A stretch of DNA of 64,000 bases from Blastomussa wellsi (GCA_947652115.1 OX393573.1:1266138-1330137), one strand, 5' to 3'. Positions 1 through 14,172 are shown, counted from the first letter of the stretch. Notes: a model not told the origin generated them from the letters alone. Numbers and translations are program-made.

Positions 1-2097
<2,097 letters not shown>

Positions 2098-2228
2098 TCG
2101 GTGTAAGAACCTGTCAAACTCAGACGTAAAACAAAGAACGAACAAGACAACAAAGAACCTCGAAACAATATAGAACACAGAAACAATGGCTCAAAAACAG
2201 AAAAAAGTCACAGGTTCTTACACAGAGG
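2098..2228. mobile_element. Short element with inverted ends
   Basis: The ends are inverted copies of GGTGTAAGAACCTGT, at about 2098 and 2211-2227. They bracket an A-rich interior of about 100 bp with no coding capacity. This is the architecture of a miniature inverted-repeat element. No target duplication was resolved. Confidence 0.55.
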
Positions 2229-2659
2229 TAAACCAGGCATGGGGGATTGCGGAGCCGGGTGGCTTTATCTGAACTGTTTGACGTTCATCTGCCCCAGCAC
2301 GCATTAGCCTGACGCCAGCTTACGGTATTGTTTCTGAAGGATTGCGTCAGCAGAGCCGCATGGTGAGATGAAAATAACGTCAATTTATCGCAAAAGACAA
2401 ATTATTCTAGAGATTATCATGTTTTGATTAACCAAGGGTCCGCCGAACTTTACTCTGCATTTATTATAATTCAAATAAAAAAAAAATAGATTGCAACTCC
2501 ATTACATATACGGACAACCTTAACTTCCCATTCCTTTGAATCGTAAAGAAATAACTGCGCAATTTCACAAATGCAGGAAAATACTCCTTGGACCTCAGTT
2601 GTTTACAATTAGGTACTTGTCGAATAGGGAAGATAAATCGCTCAATTACTTGTGTTTTT

Positions 2660-3200
2660 AAAAGGGCCCTTGTCAGTCTCCGCCAATTTCAATGCCATCG
2701 AAATTATCGAAATTGTATGGCGTTTCGACACGCTTCGTGTAGAATATAATACTAAAACTCTCTTACGTTAATGAAAACAAAGGCGGGCGGCCGACTAGGC
2801 ACCCTGGAATGACTGACTAACTCCTGTGACGTATAATTATTGAGAAAATGTGCTGAAAAAACTTTCGCCAACGATGCAGTGGAAGTCTTGAGTTTAATGA
2901 CATCGGATGAAGTCAAGACTCTTTCGTTTCGACACGGTTCGCGTACAATATAATACTGAAACTGTCGCATGCACATTAATGAAACAAAGACGCGTGGCTG
3001 ACTGGGCCGGGTGCCCTGGAGTGACTGACTAACCCCTATGACGTAATTATTGACAAAATGCGCTGAAAAAACTTTCCGGCCAAGGACGCAGTGGAAGTCT
3101 TGAATGACATGGGATGAAGTCTTCCAGTTATTTGCCGAATCAACTATCGCCTCATAGAAATCGAGAGCGAATAATGTAATTGTTTTAGTAAAATTCATAA
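2660..3200. repeat. Dispersed GGGCCC-family repeat, duplicated
   Basis: It begins AAAGGGCCCTTGTC, followed by a module GATGCCAT(C)GAAATTAT and then a block ending in AAAGRCG(T)GGCTGACT. The inner block occurs twice (about 2700-2830 and 2920-3060). The same order of modules recurs at 37061-37370 and 46468-46654, so this is an interspersed family and not a gene, despite an open frame on the minus strand. Confidence 0.7.
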
Positions 3201-3296
3201 TAAACGAATCGTGTATCGGTGAAAAAGTTCTAAATGGTCCTTTGAAACTTCGTTAAAGCGCGAAGTCGTCGCCATTTTGAAGACGACCACTGCACT

Positions 3297-3332
<36 letters not shown>

Positions 3333-3550
3333 TGAGCGAATAGTCAACGAGGCGCAGCCGAGTTGACTGCATTCCAAAAGCTACCATTTTATGTATTTTA
3401 AAGCGAAAAATCAAGAAAAATCTTGCCTTCAAAGAGCAACGCGAGCGCGATCGTTTTCTATCGGCGAATAGAAAACAGTCGGAGAACCAATCAGATTCAA
3501 GCATTTCCAATAGAACGCAGCTGAGTTTCTACTAATGGCTGATAGTGTGC

Positions 3551-3720
3551 AGTAGCTCAGCCAATCAGATTGCTGTATTTGCATTAGTATACTAGTAGAT
3601 TTTTACTAATGTAATTTAGTAAAATCCAACTAGTGGTCTATTATCAATGCTGCGTTCTGATTGGTTGAGCTACTACCAGGCTATATGTTATAGCCCACTA
3701 GTAGCGAAAAGCGCCGGCTT
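3551..3720. mobile_element. Fold-back element (AT-rich MITE)
   Basis: Inverted copies of GTAGCTCAGCCAATCAGA (about 3551) and of TTCTGATTGGTTGAGCTAC (about 3655) flank TAGTAAAATCCAACTAGTGG. The same modules appear inside both units of the tandem duplication (about 12120-12320 and 17560-17790), so they belong to one repeat family. Confidence 0.65.
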
Positions 3721-6240
3721 TGAAAACCATCATGGCCTCTGAGTCAATAGCCCATGAGGCCTCATGGGCTCATGGGCTCATATTAGCTCAAGGGATGCTG
3801 CAGGGGGTTTAAAGCCCTGACCTACGCTTAGGACAAAAAGTTCGTAAACACCTACCCTGTTTAGGAGAAAGGACAGCTATAGGTCCTGAAAATGATCTTA
3901 TGTTGACTGATGACTGGCTAAATAAATATTGATGAACGTTTCTGATTTTCGTTAAAACTCGTAGAAAGTCTTGAAGACATTCCCAGTCTTGGACTGCTCC
4001 AAACCCCGATTTGGACAGAACTCGCGGACAGACTTGCTTGAAATTGTGCACCCAGTTTAGGGCCGAGGGGTAAAACCAAATCTCATCCAGCGACACGTGT
4101 CCGTATATCCCATGTAGGGGAGTACCTCCCATCCCACGGCAGCTTGGCTAAAATGTGCGTGAAGATCACTGACTTTCTACTCGATGCGCGATTCCCGTGA
4201 AAACTTAAAACAAATCTCGCCTCTTGTGAAAACTACTATGGATACAGTTTTTCTGGTCCCAAGAAACTAAGATAACACATTGGATTGATAGCTTCTGTAT
4301 TATGAGGTTATCAACTAAACGAAAAGTCTAGTTCGTTCATTTATTCTTTACAGGGTTTCTGGTGTGAAATTGATGCGATTGTGTACGTTTCCATGCTGAA
4401 CTGCACGTGTATATGCTAGCCGAAGTCAATTAAGAGGCGTGCCACGTGGAAATATCAATGACCATTAATTACTGCCATTTACAGACAAGAAAGACAGTGT
4501 TATGTGCCTCTGAGGGTATCTTAACGCCTCGGTTTCCTACACGCGTGCTCGATATTGTATACACGAACAAAGATTAATGATGTGACAAGCAGTATTATTC
4601 TTTTGGGAATTTTAATACGGCGTTTATTTTCCGATTTTGGAAATTCATGTGATAAATTGCAGGTACTTCGTTTTTTTTTTTTTTTTCGCGTCTCTTCTTC
4701 AACAAATCAAGCTGGTTTTGAATTGATTCAGTGAGATTTATACCCGTTGCTCAAAGCTGCTTCCTGAATTTAGGCGGTTTTTTGTTCTAGGTCAGGCTTA
4801 TTTTAAAATATATACATATATACACACACAAACACTTTGCTTTTTGAGATTCAAGGCTAAAAAGTTCATCATAGATTGAGTTTCAAAACGTCTAAAACTG
4901 AGTTACATGAATACTCTTTGTTCTGTTCAAACGGGTTTTCGTTTTCAGTGAAACAATGTTTAATAACTAAATCTGTTTTCTTTTTTTTGTTGTTGTGCAA
5001 GTTAACTAGCGTAAAATATTGTTATGGTAGTCCGAATCTTTGACGAAGCAATTCAAAACCTAAAAGTGCGTTTCTGAATTTTGAGATTTCTAATCGTTTC
5101 TATGCTGTCTATGTGTAGGTTTTATAACCTTCCGTAATGTGATTGAACACATGGTTGAAAATTCTTTAGCTATCACAAGATAACTCAGGAACATCTATCT
5201 ATTGCGTGCTGAACGTTGAATTTATCTTTTATCCAACTAAACTATCCTTTTGTCCTGCCAAAATTGTCACTGACTATCAAAATTCAGTTGTAGATGAAGT
5301 AGCACTCCCATTGGGTTGCTAAGAGACAATGCAAAGAATGACATTTCGTTAAATAAGCCTCCATTGTTCTGTTGTGTACGATAACACGACCACGTGTAGC
5401 TTGAATCGTTAGAACATGAAATGTAAACTTCATATTGGTAACAATAACCTCGCGAGAAGTATACTTTTGATTTAATTTATCACAGAAAGCTAATTTTTTA
5501 AGACTAGCCGTCAAAACTCGACGGATTTTCATTTATTGATCGAGTGTTCTTTTTTTTTAAGCAGCTTGATATTACAAAATCTCACTCAATCGTTTTGCCG
5601 GGTTGTACATTGTTTGATTTACCGGTGATGTATTCAGATCGTTAAGACGAAAATATCACATGTCAGAATAATTCTTGCCCGAGAGAATTGAGCTTGATTT
5701 TCAAATCTCTGCAGAAAAAACATTACGATATAGCAAGCTGTAAACTCCCAATGCGCGTGGACGGATGGGAGTAAGATTCCGTGTTCCCAGCCAGTTCGCT
5801 CATAATCCACCACGTGGTTCGTAGACAAAAGGCGCCTAATTTAAGCGATTTCAAAATCACGCGCATTCACAAAGTCTACGCATTACAGTTTTCAACGGAC
5901 CCGCAAAAAGCGCTTTCTGAATCTCCGATTTCGCCCCGGTTGTAGTCAATAGACCGCTTTAATAAGGCCGCCTGGTTTATTAGATAATTTTGCGGTATTG
6001 TACGAGAATTAACCAACAAAACTCAGCTACTCGGTTTACAAAAGAAAAGTTCCTGTTTGTTTTGATCAATGGGGGTTGGTGTGCCAAATGTTCGCGCCGA
6101 AAAGGAAACGACGCATTTGAAAAAATAGTCTGTTTTTTTTCTTTGCATAGCTGCCCACGAAGTCACGTATACATGGAAAAACACGCGCGGTGAAGTAAAC
6201 CCACATTAAAATCAGGACTTGTTTAAAAACATCTTTCTAT
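3721..6240. other. Intergenic, no gene seen
   Basis: AT-rich DNA with homopolymer T runs (4671-4686, 5550) and a TA-rich stretch near 4810. Small open frames lack splice context and recognisable motifs. Position 6248-6253 carries AATAAA on the minus strand, about 215 bp past the stop of the bHLH gene at 6467, and may be its polyadenylation signal. Confidence 0.5.
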
Positions 6241-6466
6241 AATTGAATTTATTTCAATAATATATTGACACGGGTACAGCTGTACAAGATAATAAAGATA
6301 CTTTAGTCAATGAAAGCTGTTGCATTTTACTTGAAGTTAACTACAGCAATATAATAATTAAAATAATTTACAAAGTACATTCAACTTTTTTGACAAAAAA
6401 TGAAAGGCGCAGGCTAGGTATCTACAAGATTTTTTATGTACAGATGGTCAATCCGTTATTTTTTTT

Positions 6467-7118
6467 TCAGTCTTGACTAAAGTCCTGGAATCCTTTCAAA
6501 TACACGTCCAGTTCAGACGTGTTAATACCATAATGTTCTCCCACCTGCAAAAACGAAAAAAGAAATCTGTCTACATTTCGTTTCAATAAAAAATGAAGTG
6601 TTTGGAGAAGAGTGAAACTGCGCTACCAAACTAAACTCTTAGATTGAACTGAGAAACGCTGTTGCGATAACTGGCTGTACCTGAAATTGATCCAGTGTTT
6701 TTGGGACAACAATAGTGACTGATGGATCGTGCATCAGTAGATTCGGCGCTCCAGCTCGACTCTGTGCGATAGTTGTTACTTCTACAGGCGGTAACTGTCC
6801 GGTGAGCACTGCCGCGGACTGCGCGGATCCTTTCAGGTAGCAACTCAACATGGCAATATAATCAATAGCCATCCGTAGCACTTCGATTTTGGAAAGTTTT
6901 TGTGGGTTCTGATCCACGCATGGCACTTTCTTGCGCAAGAGTTCCAGCGCGTTATTCAGGACATGCCGTCTTTTGCGCTCTCTAGCGCTCGCCTTCAACC
7001 GCCGACTCCTGTCTAGTTGAGCCCACTTTCGGTACCTCGAATTATCAGCAGTGTTCACTGTCTTGCTTGCCGGAACAAGTTGATCGTTCACGATGTTGTC
7101 TTCGACTCCCTTTGTCAT
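6467..7118 (-). CDS. Group A bHLH transcription factor (two exons)
   Basis: Exon 1 is 7118-6681 and exon 2 is 6544-6467. The donor CAG|GTACAG and acceptor TTTTTGCAG join in phase 0, giving 171 residues. The basic region is at about 38-51 (SARERKRR, with the E and R that contact the E-box), helix 1 at 53-66 ([14 protein letters not shown]) and helix 2 at 74-93 ([15 protein letters not shown]). The protein should be a nuclear DNA-binding factor acting as a dimer, usually with an E protein. The helices resemble the NeuroD/neurogenin/atonal side of group A, but the subfamily cannot be settled by eye. Exon 2 encodes a short acidic tail containing [14 protein letters not shown]. Without splicing, the first exon runs on to a spurious stop at 6639. 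The upstream GC-rich stretch near 7239-7250 holds the palindrome AGCACGCGTGCT. Confidence 0.9.
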
Positions 7119-8074
7119 TTTTTTCCTTTTTCAAATGCCCTGCTTCACAGATGCTTTCTTTTCTTCCCGTTTCTAGCTGGTTCTTCGGCTATCGGCGGCT
7201 CGGTAGCTATTGTGTGCTGTATTTTATCGGTCTGTTTAGCACGCGTGCTGTTCGGCCACTTTTAACATAACAATGCGTGCACACGCTCGCTGAGCTGCGC
7301 GTGCTCGGGACACGGCACTTTTGTTGTACTGTCGCATTGAAGTGGGTTACCGCAAAGATTATCTGCCTGTTTAATAGAGATTTGAAAGCGAACGAAGATC
7401 ACAATGATAAATCACTGACACAAACGATTTAAAGTATCTCTTTCAGTTCAACTCGCCATTGAAAGAAAGCACATTTTACTTCCAGTACGGAAAGTAAACG
7501 AACACTTTAGCTTTCAATAGTATTAATAAACAAGCTGGAAATATGAAATCTTCTGACTGATCTCCACATAATATTCCAAATATTAGCTCTGAGAAGTTGG
7601 TGGCACATCAAGACATGACTTTCTGTGCTTTCTTCACCAGGCTGCTGGCAAAGTGTAAATTTGGAAATTTTCTTTTCGGGTCTTTGTTCCAGTAGTGTTA
7701 TGACTGTATTCGCATATAAACCGTACTTGGTATCGAGAATTTAAGACTTTGATCGCTCCTCACACAGGCTACTCAAGGCGGATTATACAAACTGAATTTC
7801 ACTCCCGCATTTGTACTCAATTCTTGGATTAAATTCTTATATTAAGCATGAACTTAATTAAGCGACTTCAAATAATCTCAACAAAATAACATGTTTTTTC
7901 AGTAAATCTTCTTCTCGTTTATCAAACGATTAGACGTATATATTTTCTTGTAGACACAATTATTATATGACTGTTTACATCCGAAATCTAATTTGTTGGT
8001 TTTTATAAGCTGAATGAAATTAGTCTAAAATTGACCTAAATTGCTATATTCATTTAAAACAAGTTTCCGTTATT
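7119..8074. other. Upstream region of the bHLH gene
   Basis: Contains the presumed promoter of the minus-strand bHLH gene. Going upstream there is a TATA-like ATAAAAT near 7225 (minus strand), the palindrome AGCACGCGTGCT (7239-7250) containing a CACGCG core, then AT-rich sequence with no gene seen. The plus-strand open frames 7017-7270 overlap the gene antisense and are not supported. Confidence 0.4.
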
Positions 8075-8119
8075 TCCATGCATATATAGCACTCCAAAAG
8101 AGTGCTATATATGCATGGA
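8075..8119. repeat. Perfect 20-bp hairpin
   Basis: Arms at 8075-8094 and 8100-8119 are exact reverse complements (arm TCCATGCATATATAGCACTC) separated by the 5-base loop CAAAA. It is isolated and lies in AT-rich DNA. It could be a minimal fold-back element or a cruciform-forming site. It is shorter than a typical microRNA precursor. Confidence 0.8.
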
Positions 8120-8479
8120 TATATATATGCATAATACTATGACCAAAAGGCGGCAAAAAAGTATTTGAAGTAAGGCGAGATTTGCGCATGAGGTATGAAT
8201 TTCAATGCATCGGAAAACTCAGTTAACAATATTCAGTTCTTCCACTCGTCATAATTTCTTTGTCGACTTTTCTTTGTTTTATATAGTTAGTGTAGCTTGC
8301 AAAATCAACTGTCAGTAAATTCCACGTGTTTCGAGTGACACGCGACCTTGAGATACTGGACCGTTGATAGGTTTCTTTTTCTAAAAATAGGCCCGCAATG
8401 TGTACTTGGACATAAAAGATTGAACAGTGTGGGGTTATACCTCATATAAGCCCACACAAAAATCTCATGGCAATGCTGT

Positions 8480-8560
8480 CATCGACGCCAGATTTTTCCT
8501 CAACAGTTACAATATCCGCGATACCGGTACGATGCTCTACCAACTGAGCTATGAAGCCAC
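8480..8560 (-). repeat. tRNA-derived relic with A box
   Basis: Read on the minus strand, 8551-8534 is a canonical A box (TAGCTCAGTTGGTAGAGC), preceded by a GTGGCTTCA 5' end. No good B box follows and the arms do not pair as a functional tRNA. It is best called a tRNA pseudogene or the head of a tRNA-derived SINE. Confidence 0.6.
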
Positions 8561-8768
8561 ACATTGGGAGCGAGGTCAATTGTTTAAATTGGAAATTCAC
8601 TGCGATGATCATTTCTCACTTTGATTTACACGTCATATTGTAACAAGCACGGTCGTACGTTTCTTCAGTCAGGAATGCACCATAAGAAAACAAAATCCTG
8701 CAATTGTAAGGGAACCAGAAAAAAAGCCCTACATGGGTCAAATAAGAAATCATGCGCTGCTGGTTGTG

Positions 8769-9090
8769 AAACAAAAACAACATACCCTTCCAGAAAGTCC
8801 CCCTTCAAAAACGACATAACCTTCCAGAAAGCCCCCCTTCAAAAACGACATACCCTTCCAGAAAGCCCACCCTCTAAAACAACAACATATCATTCCAGAA
8901 AGCCCCCCTTCTAAAACAAAAACATACCATTCCAGAAAGCCCCCCTTCTAAAACAACAACATACCCTTCCAGAAAGGCCCCCTTCTAAAACAACAACATA
9001 CCCTTCCAGAAAGCCCCCCTTCTAAAACAACAACATACCCTTCCAGAAAGCCCCCCTTCTAAAACAACAACATACCCTTCCAGAAAGCCC
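8769..9090 (+). repeat. Tandem array, about 33-37 bp unit, nine copies
   Basis: Nine copies of a unit containing CATACCCTTCCAGAAAG, a C run, then an A-rich spacer with AACAACAA. The first three units have a period near 33 bp and the later ones 35-37 bp. The last three copies are nearly identical, as expected of recent unequal expansion at that end. An open frame (8621-8914) reads through the first part. Confidence 0.9.
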
Positions 9091-10488
9091 CTGTTCACAT
9101 TTCTAATAGTATATCTCTTAAATTCTTATTGTGCATGAAGAAGGCTGGTTTGGCCAGCCGAAATATAGCAGAAATGAAAACTGCAAAGGGCCGCGAACGA
9201 TAATGCTGCTGGTTCGTAGGATCTCCAGGAAACCTAATCAGCCAAAAAATAAACTGTAACACAAACATAACTACAAGGCTGATTCGTACTACGTAAAAAG
9301 GTTGACTTTGCGAGACAACAATACGACAGAAACTGATCAAGTATGGGTCTTTTGCATGTTATTTGAGCTGGCTTTCTCGCTGGTTCCATTTAGAATTGCT
9401 ATACCGTGCTGACGAGTTCTAATGAGAACGAAACAGCTGCCCCTGCCACGGTTGTAACCCTGCTTTATCGGTTTCTGTCGTATTGTTGGTTCTAAATTTA
9501 AAAGTCAGCCTTGCAGTTATGTTTTTGTTATGAAATATAGTACGCAAAATCTAAAATCCATTCTAGCATGAAAAAATGTTGTTGTCGTTCTCTCACGATT
9601 TCGATTTTATGTTTGCCAAGAATGCACCACGCCGATTATTACGCCTCAATTTTCAAAATCAGTCCGTTTTTCTGAACGGCGGTTTCTTGTTTAAGCTGTC
9701 CGCCATTACCAGATTCTGCTTCAGACGAGTTACATTGAAAGAGCTGGATCGAGAGGGAAAATGACGATTTCGCGCATCTAAATGAAATCATCAGTGTTCT
9801 TATAGGGGGTTGTTTGGAATGATGGCAGCTGCTTGATGGGGGATCAGATAATATAGGTTGGTTTCATATCAAAATCCTCTGACCCACCCAGGAAAATGGT
9901 CGATTAGAAGCTAACGAATTATTGCTTTTGATGACCAATGAAAAAGGGATTTAAGGAGAAGGGGATGGGCAGTACTTTCTGGGAAGGTATGTTATTTCTT
10001 TCACAACCAGCAGGAATACAGGATTTTTTGGGGGGTTCCTTTGTAATGCAGGCATTTTTCTTAAATTTTTGCTTTACATGATATATATATAGTTTTTTGT
10101 TTTTTGAATACCATTGTATTCATTCATCCTGTCAACATAACTAGAAATCGATACAAATGGATCACTGCAGAAGGTTCTGAAAAATATTTAATTTAAAATA
10201 ACACCATGATTGTAAAATACCGCTCTGAAAACGGCTGGTCATTATCATTTTTTTATATTTTTACCGCCCTGTAAAAAACACCAAGAATACAGAATTAAGA
10301 TTCTAATTGACAGCTTTGTAACAGCAATTTCCTTTCACACAAAGGCCGTTCAGTCAGTTTTGCAATCAGTTCCAGTGGATTCACGAAGATTACTTTCTCG
10401 TCTGTTCGTCATTTTTCTAGTTCGCCTTCTCTTCACTTAGCTTCTTTGCTTCTGTCAAAGAAGGAGTCGCCATTTTTGTTTCTTATGC
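9091..10488. other. Intergenic, no gene seen
   Basis: No supported gene. A minus-strand open frame at 9340-9095 includes a hydrophobic stretch but has no initiation or splice context. Around 10080-10100 there is a short TA run and a T run. Confidence 0.45.
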
Positions 10489-10677
10489 TTACATGGAATT
10501 CAGCCTTCGTAACTCTTGACTCATTTCTTTCATGACTATCATCCGGCACCGATGTGGAATTATTGTTGGCAAATTGTTTGCTCTCAGCTTGTCCGCGTAG
10601 AGGGCACTTTTTCGTAGACGTTTAACGGACTGCTTCTTCGTACACCTTTGATGAGCTCGCGATAAAGCACACCCCAT
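10489..10677 (-). CDS. Possible small exon, N-terminal MGCALS
   Basis: A minus-strand frame starting MGCALSRAHQRC. It would fit an N-myristoylation signal (Gly2, Ser6) with a neighbouring cysteine, followed by a basic stretch. A donor-like CAT|GTAAGC lies at the end (about 10494). The duplication breakpoint at 10601 cuts through it, so unit 2 holds only the first 25 or so residues. No downstream exon was found and nothing is recognised. It may be a chance frame. Confidence 0.2.
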   Translation of the reverse strand: MGCALSRAHQRCTKKQSVKRLRKSALYADKLRANNLPTIIPHRCRMIVMKEMSQELRRLNSM

Positions 10678-13365
10678 TATTTCAGGTCAAGATTTTTAGT
10701 CAGCCTTAAACCGTTTAAACTCTGATTCACTGCGGTAAACGTTAGGCTTGTTTCACAAAGTATGATGCTTTTTCAGAGTCAAGTGGGTTTATATATTCAG
10801 ATTCAGTAACAAACTAGTTTTGACGTCACGATCTCTTGAGGGTTCTTTTATCCTTACAAGGACCTACAAAGTGGTTATTACAACCCCACACATTCATTCA
10901 CCAAGACAACATCTTAACAACACAAACAACATGTTTATCGGCCGTCTTTAATTCATATTCCGCAAGAAACTTCATTTGACGTCATAAAACCACGAAACTC
11001 AAAAATTGCGCAAAATTCGTAACAACCCACTCAATTTAGTCGCCGCCTAACCAACATGTTTTTTGGTTGTTAGAAAACAATAGCACCATAAACCAATAAA
11101 AACAGCATGTTTATCGGTTGTCATCCCAACATTAAGCTATCGTCAAGGTAACAAATCGTTTAACCACAACATTCGCACCCAAATCAAATATTTACTTTCT
11201 GTTTGTAACACGCTCCTTAGCAACGACTCATTTCATTTCAAAGCTATGTTTGTACGTATCTTTTTATAAACATCATATGATGCAATCCAGGTAATTCGTT
11301 GCTAAGCAAGACCGGAGGCCAAGCGTGCTTTGTGATTTTATTTACTCAAGAGTTCAGACTGGTACGTTTTGGGTGGAGTTCACTTTTATTTTATCCAAGC
11401 AATGTTGTTTGGTCACAGGAATGACGTCGCCATTGGCAAACCGAGCATTCATGGCAAATACTGTAAGCTCTCTACGTCGGGGGTTTTGATATGAGTATTA
11501 TTGTCATTTTGTGTTTTCTCTTGTTCAGACTTCGGCAAAACTCTGCCGACAGAATGTAGGCTGGATCTTAACGGGGACGATGGAAGAGACGATTACACAG
11601 ATTGCTGAGAGGAGATAAAGCAGGTACTATTAGCGGATGTTGAGACCTCTATTCTCGCTCGGTCCTTTAGGATTTGACTACGGCCGATCGACAACCCTTC
11701 CTATCATGGCCGGGTACAAAATATTTTCAAATTTCTCTCAGTCAAACAAATGTATGCGAAACATCTGTTAATTACAGTATAAAAAGTCCAGCGGAATTCT
11801 TTTATTTTCTTCGCATTCACAGGATGGATCTTTGTCGTGTCCACAATCAGTTTCTTGGCAAACTTTCGCTGCGTCACTCAAAAGGATTCCGATTTCTATT
11901 ACCCATTCAAAAACTGGCGCGACTCCGGAAACAGTCCCGTCATGTTGGATTTTGCGCAAACATCTGACGCATGGAGGCGTAAACCAAAAATGTTTCGCTC
12001 GCTCGATTATCCCCTTGTAACGAAACGAAAAACACAAGCATTGGCTAATTCTCTTGGGATTTGCAAGGGAGTATTTAACAATTATTCCTCGAGCCCGATT
12101 GGGCTCTGAGTCAATAGCCCAATTGTTTTAGTAAAATCCAACTAGAAAGCATAGAAAGTATAGATTTATCTAATAATGAGCTCACATACTCGTCCGAAAC
12201 TTCAGCAAAACGCAATTCAGCCGCCATTGTTTTGGTTTTCAAAGCCGGCGCTTTCGCTACAAGTGGGCTATAACATATAGCCTGGTAGTAGCTCAACCAA
12301 TCAGAACGATTTTGGATTTTACTAAAAAGTAATATATAGATTTAGCCAAGCCCAAAAGCGGAGCTCCATATGTTTTGCTGTTTCTTAATAATTTGTGAAA
12401 TTACCTTCATTAAAAGTACTAGCGTGTGCAGCTACTCAAGAAAGACCGCACAGCCGAAATAAATGACAATAACAAACACTTTAACACCAATTGGAGAAAT
12501 TCCGCTGAGATAGACCATGAAAATTACAAAATCCTGCCAGATGCCAAGAAAACAAAATTTGGACCTGAGCCCGCGATCAATGGAAAATCAATACCTGATC
12601 AGCGGTGAACTTCAAAATGACACGTTACCTCGATGACACGTTACCCGCGATATCTAGCCTAGCTGGCTAATATCAAAGACGCCTCCCACGCAGAAGTCTG
12701 CTGAATAGAACGTCCACTTCGTTCACGGCTACGAGCCAATCAGAGGTAGCTTTCCAGTTTTGGGAAAACTGGTGTTTAATACAAACTCTTGGTCTTCGGC
12801 CATCGTAGCTTGATTAAAAATATAACACAAACAGCGGTGATAAACATTTTAAGAAAATTCATTTTATGAACTTGACGTTTCGTATGCTAGTCAACATACA
12901 TTTTAAAAAGAGTACTGTAAAAATGGGGGTCTGGAACCTAGACAGAAAATATCTGCAGTAGAAATTTTAAAACGTTTCAAACGGAAACTGACTGTCAAAT
13001 GACACAATAGAAAAGCTATTCTAATAAAGTAAAAGCTTTTCTTCTGCTATTGCTGACCACGTTAAAACAACTGGTCACAACATCAAATGGGACTATTTTG
13101 ACATTTTGGCGTCCGGAAAAACTGATTATCATTGTAAGGTTAGGAGACCTTGTTTATTCAGGAGCTACAGCCAGCATTGAATGTCAATGTCAGTAGTGAA
13201 AATAGTGACCTTTTTTTAGCAGTCACATCCACATGCATAGAAATAATATGAGAACATGTAATGATGAATGGTTAATCCGCGGGCGACGATTTCCGTTCTT
13301 TCGCAGTATGTAATAGGATAAACTGCGCCAAATGAAAAATATTCTAGAGTATTCTAGCCTCGAAT

Positions 13366-13540
13366 AGTGTGTTTTCGCTCACGTGACTAGCATCCATATT
13401 GCTTTACTGAAACAAAAGGAAGAATTTGCATGAAAATAGAGTTCAATTCCCAAAAGACTCGTTCACTCCTCCAACATGGCTGCCATTTCTTTGTTGTACT
13501 CCTCCAACATGGCCGTCGTGACGTCACGCGAACACACTCT
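13366..13540. mobile_element. MITE insertion present only in unit 1
   Basis: Ends are AGTGTGTTTTCGCTCACGTGA and the inverted GTGACGTCACGCGAACACACT. The matching site in unit 2 (about 19455-19470, CCTCGAATATGTGTGATGCC) has no insert, so the element arrived after the duplication or was lost from unit 2. The interior has no coding capacity and repeats CTCCAACATGGC. No clean target duplication could be read. Confidence 0.75.
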
Positions 13541-13721
13541 ATATGCCAGTGTGATGCCATAGAATCCTAGAGTATGCTAGAGTATTCAAGGCGTACGCTA
13601 TACTTGAAGTACACCTGGAGTATTCGAGAGTATTCGATTTAAATACGTGAAGTGCCCCTGGCGTATTCACGAGTATTCAATATTGCATACGTAATGCACA
13701 CCCGGAGTGATAGCTGTCATA

Positions 13722-13722
13722 C

Positions 13723-13753
<31 letters not shown>

Positions 13754-14118
13754 AATTTTATTGGTTAGAAATATAAGTAATTACATTAGTTCCCCCCCTA
13801 AATAGCTCACGAACTAATCGAGGCGGGGAGATCTAAAGACATTTTACAAATACAAGGTTTGTCTATAGATGGACTAAATAACAGAGAAAACACTACTATA
13901 CAATACATAGAATAGACTAACATAAAACAAAAACAAATATATTAAGATTACGAAAAGAGGCTAACCTAAAGTATTAAATAACTTAATAAGACGGGAGACT
14001 TCGACAAAATCATCTTCAGACCGCAAGAAATTTAGTAACAATTCCTTTATCTTTTTACGAAAGGACGAACGTTTAAGTAGTTTAATCGAATAAGGAATAG
14101 AGTTCCAAATTCCAAGCA
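13722..14118 (-). mobile_element. 5'-truncated LINE 3' end
   Basis: On the minus strand the sequence encodes the last residues of a non-LTR reverse transcriptase-type ORF: GIWNSIPYSIK, then FRKKIKELLLNFL, with a stop at 13963-13961. A 3' UTR of about 210 bp follows, ending in a (TTG)n tail (plus strand CAACAACAA at 13723-13752). The WNSxP...I...F+xKxKxxL pattern is that of CR1/L2/RTE-type C-termini. Unit 2 lacks it and has about 180 bp of other sequence there, so insertion was accompanied by a deletion. Confidence 0.7.
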
Positions 14119-14172
14119 TCCCAAGCGTTACATTGAGCGTCGTCGTACGTCGTCGGATAGCCTACGTACGAA

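Noticed and set aside
8769..9090. Regular repeats with spacers, CRISPR-like at first glance
   Set aside because: Repeats are contiguous minisatellite units without unique spacers, in a eukaryotic genome.
11768..12037. Conserved frame with VFEWVIEIGILLSDAAKV on the minus strand
   Set aside because: It recurs in both duplication units with disruptive indels and is open on the opposite strand too. Treated as a repeat-borne frame, not a gene.
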